A DNA stretch of 64,000 bases, from NCBI RefSeq assembly GCF_900240405.1, contig NZ_OEQK01000006.1, positions 203,525-267,524 on the forward strand. Direction: 5' to 3'. Below the pieces are notes generated by a model, which saw only the letters and a list, made by a program, of their open reading frames with translations, had not been told where the DNA came from and made no database searches. Shown here one piece after another: positions 46,894 through 55,628 of the stretch. A program made the position numbers and the translations under genes. Origin of the DNA: Salirhabdus sp. Marseille-P4669. Its GTDB lineage: Bacteria > Bacillota > Bacilli > Bacillales > Alkalibacillaceae. How positions within the stretch are numbered: the first letter of the stretch is position 1; the number at the start of each line of letters is the position of its first letter.

Positions 46894-48738
46894 TTAACCA
46901 AACATGTTCATTAAATAGGACATTTGTGAGTTCATCTGCTGTATTGCTTTTTCCATAGCAGTGAATTGTGACCAGTACCTGTTTTCTATTGTTACTAATC
47001 TATCTTGAAAATTATCGATTCTGTCATTTAAATCGTCAAGTCGTTTACCCATTGTGTATTGCTGAAGGGTAGAAGTAGATTTTCCAGCTTTTGATTCTAT
47101 ATTACCCATTGCTTTTTCTATTGAGTCTTCTACTCGATTTATTAGACCACGACTACTACCTTCCTCAGAATTTGAAAATAGTTTATAAACAGCGTCTGGA
47201 TCAGTAGATAAAGCTTTCTTTAACTTTGCTTCATCAATCTCTAATTTTCCACCGGCCATAAAATTTGCAGTAGTTTCAATTCCAATTTCTGAAAGATGTG
47301 TGTATGCACCATTAGTTTCTACTCTACTATACCAAGCCATACGAAGGTCAGACATAGCAGACGACAAAATACTGTCTCCCTTTAACAGGCCGCTTTTTGC
47401 TCTCTCTTCCCAAAGTTCAATTTCTTTGTCTGACATTCCCTCTTTTTGTGCATCGGTTAGTGGAGGATAATCTCGATATCTACCTTCTGTTAACTTGCCA
47501 TTTACCTTCTCAATAATTTCATTGTATTTATCAACAAATTCTTTAACTTTTTCAAATGAAGCCTCTGTATTATTTTCAACACTGATTGTAGTAGATCCTG
47601 TAAAATTATCCTTAAGTGTATAAGATACTCCGCTAATTGTGAAGGAATTAGATGTTCTCTGTGTTTGAAGACCATCTAGAGTAAACGTAGCGTTCGTACC
47701 ATTTAATTCTTGTGAGGAATCCATACCTAATACATCTGTAAGGAAACTACCAGAAAACTCCATTTCCTGTCCGTTTACATTTAAATCTCCTGTTTCCTTA
47801 CGTTGAAAACTTACTTTATCAGAAAAACCGTCATAAAATGCAGAAACTCCTACTCTAGAATTACTAATTTCAGACATTATCTGATTTAAAGATTTTGTAC
47901 CATCAAATTCAAATTGGTATCCGTCTGATTCGTCTGCATTATCTTCAATCACATTACCTTTCTGATCATATGTCTTAATCGAAAAGCTTACTACATAATG
48001 ATCATAGGATGGACCACTAATTGTACTTCCTTCTGTTAGTTCTTCACCAAAAACTAATTCGCCTGTTCCCGCATTTAAGGACACTTCATTAGCGTTAGAA
48101 GGTTCCCCAGAAACAACAGTGTAGGTCTTCTCGACACCTTCACTATCTGTAACAACAATAGATGTCAGACTAGTTGAGTCTATTGCACCTTTTTCAAGCT
48201 TGAAGTTCGTCCCTGCCTTGCTAACAGATATATCTTTATTTTCATACGTTCTTGTTTCCCATATACCACCGTTTACATCTGCGAAATCAGAGTTCCCAAA
48301 GTTTGATTTTTGACTCCATAAACTCTTAGTTGCATCTACCTTTGTATAATCCGCAGCCGTTTTATCACCAGAAACACCAAGATTTGTGTTCGCATTCCCT
48401 TGAAAGCTAATATTATACGCAGCTGTTGCAACTGATACATTACTTAATGTGTGTGTGCCATTAGCAGCAGCAGCAGTAGCTGTTGCTGTAGCAAAACTAT
48501 CATTTGATGAACTAACCGTTTTATTATTATACGTAGATGATAGTTTCATATTTAATGCTAAGGAATCTAAATCAAATAAAAGAGAGTTAATTTCACGATA
48601 AGCATCTCTTTGCCATGTTAACCAAGTTCGATCTTGTTGCATTTTATCTAAAGGCATACGTTCTGCAGTCATTAATTCCTTTACAATTGAATCTGTATCT
48701 AATCCTGATGCTAAACCACCAATACGCATATCTGACAT
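46894..48738 (-). CDS. fliD: Flagellar filament cap protein FliD
   Basis: 614-residue hook-associated protein 2: FliD N-domain (MRIGGLASGLDTDSIV, residues 4-100), a large variable middle region, and the FliD C-domain with a coiled-coil end (LDDLNDRIDNFQDRLVTIENRYWSQFTAMEKAI region near 565-598). It forms the cap under which flagellin assembles. GAGGTGA lies 6 bases before the ATG. Longer than the B. subtilis protein (about 500) because of extra middle domains. Confidence 0.95.
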   Translation of the reverse strand: MSDMRIGGLASGLDTDSIVKELMTAERMPLDKMQQDRTWLTWQRDAYREINSLLFDLDSLALNMKLSSTYNNKTVSSSNDSFATATATAAAANGTHTLSNVSVATAAYNISFQGNANTNLGVSGDKTAADYTKVDATKSLWSQKSNFGNSDFADVNGGIWETRTYENKDISVSKAGTNFKLEKGAIDSTSLTSIVVTDSEGVEKTYTVVSGEPSNANEVSLNAGTGELVFGEELTEGSTISGPSYDHYVVSFSIKTYDQKGNVIEDNADESDGYQFEFDGTKSLNQIMSEISNSRVGVSAFYDGFSDKVSFQRKETGDLNVNGQEMEFSGSFLTDVLGMDSSQELNGTNATFTLDGLQTQRTSNSFTISGVSYTLKDNFTGSTTISVENNTEASFEKVKEFVDKYNEIIEKVNGKLTEGRYRDYPPLTDAQKEGMSDKEIELWEERAKSGLLKGDSILSSAMSDLRMAWYSRVETNGAYTHLSEIGIETTANFMAGGKLEIDEAKLKKALSTDPDAVYKLFSNSEEGSSRGLINRVEDSIEKAMGNIESKAGKSTSTLQQYTMGKRLDDLNDRIDNFQDRLVTIENRYWSQFTAMEKAIQQMNSQMSYLMNMFG

Positions 48739-48753
48739 ATCAAGTCACCTCAA

Positions 48754-49128
48754 TCATATCTTTTTATCTACTATTATTCCTATAAACTCTGCCATTGCAG
48801 CATATATATCCAACATTTTCTTTGGTGGTATTTCTTTTATGACCTCTTTTGTTGTTGGATCTATAATACTTACGTAATATTCTTCTAGTTTTTCGTGAAA
48901 TTCAAATTTTAATGATGTCTTGCTTGGTTCAAGAAACTTGTTTAGTGCATCTGACATAACTTTCACTTGATCACTACTTGGTACTTTTTCATCAGCTAAC
49001 TGATTTCTATTGTTAAATTGATCTAGCTCGTCTTCTGCATTGGTTTTACTAATAGTTGAAACAATCGTCTGGGTGCTATCTGACCGTTGCAGGAGTTGAG
49101 ATCCAGATAGAATTTTACCTACATCCAC
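48754..49128 (-). CDS. flaG: FlaG-like flagellar protein (YvyC)
   Basis: A 124-residue protein with a C-terminal FlaG domain (LKFEFHEKLEEYYVSIIDPTTKEVIKEIPPKKMLDIYAAM, residues about 72-115). I choose GTG 49128 because AAGGAG lies 9 bases upstream; a TTG at 49137 would abut the ribosome-binding site. First gene of the flaG-fliD-fliS-fliT operon, behind a sigma-D promoter. FlaG proteins affect filament length; mechanism unknown. Confidence 0.87.
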   Translation of the reverse strand: MDVGKILSGSQLLQRSDSTQTIVSTISKTNAEDELDQFNNRNQLADEKVPSSDQVKVMSDALNKFLEPSKTSLKFEFHEKLEEYYVSIIDPTTKEVIKEIPPKKMLDIYAAMAEFIGIIVDKKI

Positions 49129-49164
49129 TTTTAGCAACTCCTTGATTTTCTTCTCTTTTTATTT

Positions 49165-49191
49165 ATATCGGATTAATTTTTAATTACTTTA
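49165..49191 (-). promoter_or_regulatory. Sigma-D promoter of the flaG-fliD operon
   Basis: Minus strand TAAA, 15 bases, TCCGATAT: a near-consensus flagellar (sigma-28) promoter (TAAA-N15-GCCGATAT), about 35 bases before the flaG start. Confidence 0.9.
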
Positions 49192-49241
49192 ATTTATTTT
49201 TTATTTTGTTAAATAATAAGTTCCACAATCATAAATAAAAC

Positions 49242-49268
49242 TAAATTGTTTTTTATAACAACCGATAA
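49242..49268 (+). promoter_or_regulatory. Sigma-D promoter of the divergent sugar-nucleotide genes
   Basis: Plus strand TAAA at 49242-49245, exactly 15 bases, then ACCGATAA at 49261-49268, a match to the flagellar consensus as good as that of flaG. It points at the aminotransferase gene and places it in the motility regulon. Confidence 0.85.
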
Positions 49269-49311
49269 ATTATATAGTATGTAAGAATTTATAGTGAAAG
49301 AAGAGATTTTA

Positions 49312-50448
49312 TTGACAAAAGTGTTCGAACAACCAATATATGTAACAAGGCCTTTATTGCCAAATAAAGAAGAAGTATATAAAAAAATAGATGAAATCTG
49401 GGAAAGCAAATGGATAACTAATAACGGAAGACAGCTAAGGAATTTAGAAGAAAAGTTGAAAAACCATTTGAAAATTAATAATATTTCCCTCTTTAATAAT
49501 GGAACAATGGCTCTTATTCTGGGATTAAAATCTTTAAATTTACGTGGAGAGGTAATTACGACTCCATTTACTTTTCCTGCAACAACACAGGCACTTGATT
49601 GGAACAACTTAACTCCCATTTTTTGTGATATTGAACCAGATACTTTAAATATTAATGCAGATTTGATAGAACCTCTGATTACTGAAAATACGTCTGCCAT
49701 ACTTGCAGTACATGTATTCGGAAATCCATGTGAAGTTGAAAAAATCCAGCAAGTCGCTAGTAAATATAATTTAAAAGTTATCTATGATGCTGCACATGCA
49801 TTTGGAACAATTGTAAATGGTAAACCAATTGGTAGCTATGGTGATATGTCAATGTTTAGTTTTCATGCAACTAAACTATTTAATACTATAGAAGGTGGTG
49901 CACTTACTTTTAACGATAATACTCTTAGCGAAAAACTTGAATTACTTAAAAATTTTGGACTTAAAGAATCTGAAAAAGTAATCCTTTCAGGATTAAACGC
50001 GAAGATGAACGAAATCCAGGCTGCTATCGGATTAGAAGTACTAAATTCTGTAGAAATAGAACGTTTAAAGAGAGATAAAATCAAAAGAACATACGAAACC
50101 CATTTACAAAATATTCCTGGAATTCGAATTATAACTCGATTAGAGAAAGAATTAAGTAGTTATCAGTATTTTGTAATAGAGGTCGATGAAGTATTATTTG
50201 GAAAATCCAGGGACTGGTTACAAAAGGAACTTGAAAAATATAATATTTATACAAGAAAATACTTTTATCCGCTCTGTAGTGACTTTTACTGGTATAAAAA
50301 TAACAAATCTGCAGATTCATTAAGTTTACCACAAGCTTATAAATCAGTTAATCAAGTCCTTGCCTTACCTTACTATGGCGATTTAAGTATACAAAATGTA
50401 ATAACGATTTGTGAGATAATAAGGGACCTTCATATTAATTTGAATTAA
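49312..50448 (+). CDS. DegT/DnrJ/EryC1 sugar aminotransferase (VioA-like)
   Basis: PLP-dependent transaminase of sugar nucleotides. The 378-residue protein has the family order: NNGTMALILGLKSL (about 60-75), DAAHAFG (PLP-phosphate/Asp region near 160) and the PLP Lys in SFHATKLFNTIEGG (near 185). With the RfbA and RfbB enzymes encoded next it would make a dTDP-4-amino-4,6-dideoxy-hexose such as dTDP-viosamine. TTG 49312 is preferred because GAAGAG lies upstream; a GTG at 49294 is possible. Driven by the sigma-D promoter at 49242. Confidence 0.88.
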   Translation: MTKVFEQPIYVTRPLLPNKEEVYKKIDEIWESKWITNNGRQLRNLEEKLKNHLKINNISLFNNGTMALILGLKSLNLRGEVITTPFTFPATTQALDWNNLTPIFCDIEPDTLNINADLIEPLITENTSAILAVHVFGNPCEVEKIQQVASKYNLKVIYDAAHAFGTIVNGKPIGSYGDMSMFSFHATKLFNTIEGGALTFNDNTLSEKLELLKNFGLKESEKVILSGLNAKMNEIQAAIGLEVLNSVEIERLKRDKIKRTYETHLQNIPGIRIITRLEKELSSYQYFVIEVDEVLFGKSRDWLQKELEKYNIYTRKYFYPLCSDFYWYKNNKSADSLSLPQAYKSVNQVLALPYYGDLSIQNVITICEIIRDLHINLN

Positions 50449-50467
50449 CTAAAAACTAGGTGATAAA

Positions 50468-51334
50468 ATGAAAGGAATTATATTAGCAGGAGGTTTAGGC
50501 ACTCGACTATATCCTCTAACTAAATCAATATCTAAACAACTACTACCGATTTATGATAAACCGATGATTTACTATCCCTTGTCTGTTCTAATGCTTGCAG
50601 GAATAACAGAAGTATTAATTATTACAACCCCAAGGGACTTAGAAAGTTTCGAAGATTTATTAGGTGATGGTAAACAATTAGGCATTTCAATAACGTATAA
50701 AACACAATATAAGCCAAACGGTTTAGCGGAAGCATTTATTATAGGTGAGGATTTTATTGGTGATTCTTCAGTTGCCTTAGTATTAGGAGATAATATTTTT
50801 TATGGTTCAAATTTTGGAAATAAATTACGAGAAGCTTCAAAACTGAATGAAGGTGGTTTAATATTTGGATGTTTCGTGAATGATCCACGATCTTATGGAG
50901 TAGTAGAAGTAGATAATCAAGGAAACGCAGTATCAATTGAAGAGAAACCTCTGAAACCTAAGTCGTCATTAGCTATACCTGGCCTTTATTTTCTTGATAA
51001 CAATGCAGTTAAACTAGCTAAAAGGGTAAAGCCCTCTGAACGGGGAGAGCTAGAAATAACTTCTATATTAAATCAGTATCTTGCTAAAAAACAACTTAAA
51101 GTAGAGATAATGGGTAGAGGGCTAGCTTGGTTAGACACAGGAACCCATGAATCACTAATAGAGGCTTCAAATTTCGTGGAAGCAATTCAAAAACGTCAAG
51201 GCTTATATATTTCATGTATTGAGGAAATTGCTTACAGAATGGGCTATATAACTAAGGAAGAGTTATTACAGTTAGCAAAACCCTTAATAAAAACAGACTA
51301 TGGAAAATATTTAATAGAGATCACCACCTCATAA
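50468..51334 (+). CDS. rfbA: Glucose-1-phosphate thymidylyltransferase
   Basis: Makes dTDP-glucose from dTTP and glucose-1-phosphate. The 288-residue protein has GGLGTRLYPLTKSISKQLLP (residues 8-27, nucleotide-binding and catalytic Lys), LGDNIFYG near 108-115 and EKPLKPKS near 160. It starts 20 bases after the aminotransferase gene with ribosome-binding site AGGTGA. No rmlC or rmlD follows, so dTDP-rhamnose is not the product. Confidence 0.96.
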   Translation: MKGIILAGGLGTRLYPLTKSISKQLLPIYDKPMIYYPLSVLMLAGITEVLIITTPRDLESFEDLLGDGKQLGISITYKTQYKPNGLAEAFIIGEDFIGDSSVALVLGDNIFYGSNFGNKLREASKLNEGGLIFGCFVNDPRSYGVVEVDNQGNAVSIEEKPLKPKSSLAIPGLYFLDNNAVKLAKRVKPSERGELEITSILNQYLAKKQLKVEIMGRGLAWLDTGTHESLIEASNFVEAIQKRQGLYISCIEEIAYRMGYITKEELLQLAKPLIKTDYGKYLIEITTS

Positions 51335-51407
51335 AGCGATAGTATTAATTTTATTTTTAACAAACATTAAATACAAGATTATTGAAATATTACAACTAAG
51401 ATGTTCC

Positions 51408-51495
51408 CGCAACTTTACATGGAGCTTCTATGGGCATACTTTTAATCCCAAAAAATATTAACCAGCAATTACACCCAGATCCATGTAAAGTCGCG
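51408..51495. repeat. Inverted repeat between rfbA and rfbB
   Basis: CGCAACTTTACATGGA (51408-51423) and TCCATGTAAAGTCGCG (51480-51495) are 16-base inverted repeats with one mismatch, 56 bases apart. The 213-base gap holds no gene. It could be a MITE-like remnant or a long-loop hairpin. Confidence 0.7.
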
Positions 51496-51547
51496 AATTT
51501 ATTTCGTCATCACTGCAAAATCCACATAGAAAAGTAAGGTGATTATT

Positions 51548-52519
51548 ATGAATATACTAATAACTGGTGGAGCTGGCTTTATAGGATCTAATTTTATCAG
51601 ATATATGGTAAAAAAATATAACTATAGAATAATAAATATTGATTTACTTACTTATGCAGGAAATTATAACAACTTAAAGGATATAGAAAATAATAATAAT
51701 TACACTTTTATTAAAGGTGATATTTGTGACAAAAATCTTATATGTAAAGTTTTTGACCTATACGAAATTGATACAGTAATAAATTTTGCAGCTGAATCTC
51801 ATGTCGATAGAAGTATATTAAATCCAGGTTTATTCCTTAAATCCAATGTTCTGGGAACCCAGACTCTACTAGATGTTGCCTATGAAAAGTGGCATATAAA
51901 AAATAATAACCTACAATATAAAAATGGAGTAAAGTTTATACAAATTTCTACTGATGAGGTTTATGGCACTTTAGGAAAAAGTGGATATTTTACTGAAAAT
52001 ACATGTTTAGCTCCTAATAGCCCGTATTCTGCCTCAAAAGCATCAGCAGATATGTTTGTTAGAGCTTACCATTCAACATATGGACTTCCTATTAACATAA
52101 CACGTTGTTCTAATAACTATGGACCGTATCAATATCCGGAAAAATTTATACCACTAATGATTCAAAGAGCTTTGAAAGATGTTCCTCTTCCAATATATGG
52201 AGATGGAAAACAAATTCGAGATTGGTTACATGTCGAAGATCACTGCAGTGCAATAGATACCGTACTTCATAAAGGAAGAGTCGGTGAAGTATACAATATT
52301 GGAGGGAATAATGAAATTGAAAATATAGAGCTAGCTAAAATAATATTAAAATATTTAAATAAAGATGAAGAACTTATTACTTTTGTAGAGGATAGATTAG
52401 GTCATGATAGAAGATACGCTATAGATAATTCTAAGATAACAAATGAATTGGGATGGACTCCTTCCTATACATTCCAAGAAGGTATAAAGAACACTATAAA
52501 TTGGTATAAAAAACTATGA
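51548..52519 (+). CDS. rfbB: dTDP-glucose 4,6-dehydratase
   Basis: Converts dTDP-glucose to dTDP-4-keto-6-deoxyglucose, the substrate of the aminotransferase. The 323-residue extended SDR has GGAGFIGSNF near residues 7-16, TDEVYG (catalytic Thr-Asp-Glu) near 130, YSASKAS (Tyr/Lys) near 157 and NNYGPYQYPEK. ATG 51548 follows AAGGTGA. Separated from rfbA by a gap with an inverted repeat but on the same strand. Confidence 0.96.
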   Translation: MNILITGGAGFIGSNFIRYMVKKYNYRIINIDLLTYAGNYNNLKDIENNNNYTFIKGDICDKNLICKVFDLYEIDTVINFAAESHVDRSILNPGLFLKSNVLGTQTLLDVAYEKWHIKNNNLQYKNGVKFIQISTDEVYGTLGKSGYFTENTCLAPNSPYSASKASADMFVRAYHSTYGLPINITRCSNNYGPYQYPEKFIPLMIQRALKDVPLPIYGDGKQIRDWLHVEDHCSAIDTVLHKGRVGEVYNIGGNNEIENIELAKIILKYLNKDEELITFVEDRLGHDRRYAIDNSKITNELGWTPSYTFQEGIKNTINWYKKL

Positions 52520-52529
52520 AATATGAATA

Positions 52530-52565
52530 GGGCATGTGGAGAAAATTCATTTTTCCTTCATGCCC
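52530..52565. terminator. Bidirectional terminator between rfbB and the symporter gene
   Basis: Stem GGGCATG...CATGCCC extended by GGAGAAAA / TTTTTCC; T-rich on both sides. It serves convergent genes ending at 52519 and 52587. Confidence 0.8.
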
Positions 52566-52586
52566 ATAAATATTTGTTTTTTAATA

Positions 52587-53777
52587 CTATAAATGTTTCT
52601 TTTTTATTGCCTTGTCAATGATAACAGTTGTTGTTGCATCACCAGTAACATTTATTAAGGTTCTACCCATATCAATTATCCTATCAACACCAGCTACTAT
52701 AGCTACACCCTCAACAGGCAAGCCTACGGACAATAGAACAACACTAAGTACAATCATACCCGCACCTGGTACACCAGCAGCCCCTATTGAGGCAATTATG
52801 CCTGTCAATACAATCATAAATTGCATGGTTAAATTTAATTCTATCCCATAAGCTTGGGCAATAAATAATGCAGCAATTCCTTGATATATTGCATTTCCAT
52901 CCATATTTATAGTTGCTCCGAGAGGTAAAACAAATCCTGATACTTCTTTAGAAATTTTCAAATTATCCTGCACCCTTTTTAACATTATAGGTAATGTAGC
53001 AGCACTACTACATGTACTAAAAGCTACTAACTGAGCAGGTAAAATTGCTTCAAAGAATTTACCTAAACTAAAACCTGATAGTAATTTTAACATTATACAA
53101 TATACTATTAGCATTAAAATTACAGCTAGATAAAATGAAATTAATACGTTTGATAGTGGTATTAATATTTCCAAGCCATTTTTAGATACTACTGGAACGA
53201 TTAACCCAAAAACTCCTATTGGAGTAAACTTCATGACAAAACCCGTAATAACGTTTACAACTTCATAAGATGATACAAAGAAACTTCTTAGTACTTCTCC
53301 TTTTGTTCTTGCTTTTACAATACCAAAGCCAATCATTAACGCAAAGAAAATAATCGGAAGCATATTAGCTTCATATAATGAAACGAAAGGATTTTCAGGC
53401 ACAATATTCATTATAGTGTCCACAAAAGAAGGAATTTCAACATTATCCGTTGTTTTATTTACTTCCATACTAAAACTATTTCCAGGCTTTAACAGATTAG
53501 AAATGAATAATCCAATAATAACAGCAAATCCGGTAGTTATTATAAAAATAAGGAAAGAGTATAGTCCAATTTGTCCTACTTTTTTTAATTCGCTTACATT
53601 TGTAATGCCCACAATAAGTGATGTAATAACTAGGGGTATCATGATCATTTTAATCAACTTAATATAAATAGTACCAATTATTCCAAAAAAATCTGCTATA
53701 TTTTCATGATCTTGTAATACTATTCCAACCACAACTCCTAGAATTAGTGCGACAAATATTTTCGTAGTTAATTTCAT
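52587..53777 (-). CDS. Dicarboxylate/amino-acid:cation symporter (DAACS family)
   Basis: A 396-residue carrier with eight membrane helices and the glutamate-transporter family motifs: serine-rich FSTCSSAATLP (near 270), NMDGNAIYQG (near 305) and the final GVDRIIDMGRTLINVTGD segment. Likely sodium- or proton-coupled uptake of glutamate, aspartate or C4-dicarboxylates. ATG 53777 follows GGAGG. It has no evident link to glycosylation and is probably a passenger in the island. Confidence 0.9.
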   Translation of the reverse strand: MKLTTKIFVALILGVVVGIVLQDHENIADFFGIIGTIYIKLIKMIMIPLVITSLIVGITNVSELKKVGQIGLYSFLIFIITTGFAVIIGLFISNLLKPGNSFSMEVNKTTDNVEIPSFVDTIMNIVPENPFVSLYEANMLPIIFFALMIGFGIVKARTKGEVLRSFFVSSYEVVNVITGFVMKFTPIGVFGLIVPVVSKNGLEILIPLSNVLISFYLAVILMLIVYCIMLKLLSGFSLGKFFEAILPAQLVAFSTCSSAATLPIMLKRVQDNLKISKEVSGFVLPLGATINMDGNAIYQGIAALFIAQAYGIELNLTMQFMIVLTGIIASIGAAGVPGAGMIVLSVVLLSVGLPVEGVAIVAGVDRIIDMGRTLINVTGDATTTVIIDKAIKKKHL

Positions 53778-53846
53778 ATTTTCCTCCAAACTAAAAAGAT
53801 CGGATGCAAGTTTTTAAATACTATACTAGAGGGATTTTTATAAGCA

Positions 53847-54329
53847 TTAAATTCTCAGTTTTTTTTCCATATAAATTGATTCTGCTGATTCTCCACTAAT
53901 TTTTTCGAATCCATTTTTATAGTAAAATCGAATAGCATGTATGTTAAAATTCTTAACTTCAAGTTTCACTTTTTGCATCCCTCTAACAATAGATATATCT
54001 AAGCATAGTTCTAATAACTTTTTTCCTAAATGCATATTCTGATATTCAGGGTGTAGAGCAATGTGAGTAATAAATGATTCCTTTGTAGTAAAATCGTTTG
54101 CATAAAAAGCAATTAATCCAACAACTGAACCCTCATCTATTTTTTGTAGAGCAATTACATCAGCATTTTTAGACAATTTCATCGCATACTTTTCTATATT
54201 GGAAACCTTGGATAACAAATGTGTATTATTTGCTTTCTTTATCTCAACTAATGCAGATAAAACTTTATCCTTATGTGTTATTTTAACGAATTCTAAATTT
54301 TCAGGATTATTAACTTTTAAATTAGTCAC
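53847..54329 (-). CDS. GNAT N-acetyltransferase, possible amino-sugar acyltransferase
   Basis: A 160-residue GNAT protein with the acetyl-CoA loop region HPEYQNMHLGKKLLEL (about 93-108) and the C-terminal ARFYYKNGF motif. Being beside dTDP-4-amino-sugar genes it may acylate the 4-amino group, as VioB-type enzymes do, but those belong to a different fold and GNATs have many substrates. Assignment to the sugar pathway is inference. Confidence 0.75.
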   Translation of the reverse strand: MTNLKVNNPENLEFVKITHKDKVLSALVEIKKANNTHLLSKVSNIEKYAMKLSKNADVIALQKIDEGSVVGLIAFYANDFTTKESFITHIALHPEYQNMHLGKKLLELCLDISIVRGMQKVKLEVKNFNIHAIRFYYKNGFEKISGESAESIYMEKKLRI

Positions 54330-54382
54330 ATTTATTGCTCCGATCTATAAATATGAGATGCATAGCAGTTAGTTTAGTCTTT

Positions 54383-55573
54383 TTATTTAACTATAACGTC
54401 TATATAAGTTTCAATATCATCTATTATTTTTTTCATCTCTTCCGCGCTATGAAATTTAGCAATTGCTACTCCTATCACATTTGAACTATTTATATATTGA
54501 CCAATTTCCTGACCCCTTTTTTTATGTAGATAGAAATGTTGCAAAGCCTGTTTAAAAAAGTCACTAAACTCAACTCCAATAAATTCACCTGATTTTTGTG
54601 ACCCAATTATATACTGCATGGAGTACGAACGTTCCTTAACATCTCTAATATCTTGTATATCAATAACATTCCCCATTGAAGTCTCTATAATTGCTTTAAC
54701 TTCATTAAAGCCTGTTGCTTTTTCCATTAACTGAGGTATGTAATTCCCTCCACTTCTTGGTCCTACCTCCATTATGTATATTTTATTGTCCTTTGTAATT
54801 CTAACCTCTACATTAATTGCTCCCTCTTTATAGTCTACTCTTTGTATTAAACGATTAACTTCAGATTTTACCTTCTCTATTAAATTTGTTGGAAGACTAG
54901 ATGGAAATGTTGAAGAAATAGGAACTGTATTAGAAAAATGCTGATCACATAATCCCAAAAATACTAACTCCCCATTCCTTACAAATCCATCTCCATGCAA
55001 TTGATTATATGGGGTCGGAACATATTCTTCTATTATTACTCTCTTTCTTTTCGAAAATGAAAGAGCAGTTTTAAGGCCCTCCCTAAGTTCATTTTCATTT
55101 TTAACTTTTGATATCCCCTTACTACCTGAGGAATCAACTGGTTTTATAAAAAGTGGAAATTTTAAATTCTTAGCAACTTCGAGGTTATTCATTTTTTCAG
55201 AATAACTAATAAAAGATGGACTATTAAAATCATGATCAACTAAAAATTTCCTAAATAGATCTTTTTCCGCGAGCGTTTTTACTGAATTATATGATGCGCC
55301 AGGTAGCCCCATATTTTGACTTACATAAGAAGCTGTCAAAGCTGATGGATCTGATGCATAAGCAACAATTCCATCAATTTTCAATTTTAAAGCTAGATCA
55401 AAAACCTTTTCTTTATCAGTTGTACTAATATTGTGATATTCGTCTGCAAACTGGTGACCCGGGTTTTCTGGAAGATAATCACAAGTTATTACATAATATC
55501 CTGCATCCCTAGCATATTTTATTGCCGGAATTTGAGAGTATCCCCCACCTAACATTAATATTTTTTTTTTCAC
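54383..55573 (-). CDS. ATP-grasp ligase
   Basis: A 396-residue carboxylate-amine ligase-like protein: N-terminal pre-ATP-grasp domain (MLGGGYSQIPAIKYARDAGY, from residue 7), then ATP-binding Lys/Asp segments (FPLFIKPVDSSGSKGISKV, near 135-155; VIIEEYV) and metal-site residues in EVGPRSGGNYIP. GTG 55573 is chosen: GGAGGAACG lies upstream and this avoids overlap with the preceding glycosyltransferase gene. Such proteins in polysaccharide loci form amide bonds to amino sugars or make activated acids. Substrate unknown. Confidence 0.83.
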   Translation of the reverse strand: MKKKILMLGGGYSQIPAIKYARDAGYYVITCDYLPENPGHQFADEYHNISTTDKEKVFDLALKLKIDGIVAYASDPSALTASYVSQNMGLPGASYNSVKTLAEKDLFRKFLVDHDFNSPSFISYSEKMNNLEVAKNLKFPLFIKPVDSSGSKGISKVKNENELREGLKTALSFSKRKRVIIEEYVPTPYNQLHGDGFVRNGELVFLGLCDQHFSNTVPISSTFPSSLPTNLIEKVKSEVNRLIQRVDYKEGAINVEVRITKDNKIYIMEVGPRSGGNYIPQLMEKATGFNEVKAIIETSMGNVIDIQDIRDVKERSYSMQYIIGSQKSGEFIGVEFSDFFKQALQHFYLHKKRGQEIGQYINSSNVIGVAIAKFHSAEEMKKIIDDIETYIDVIVK

Positions 55574-55628
55574 TTTCGTTCCTCCATTTAATATTACATG
55601 TTGACAAATGATTATAAATATTTTTAAA

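Noticed and set aside
49209..49700. Minus-strand frame of 163 codons opposite the aminotransferase gene
   Set aside because: It is antisense to a well-supported enzyme gene, has no ribosome-binding site and covers two mapped sigma-D promoters.
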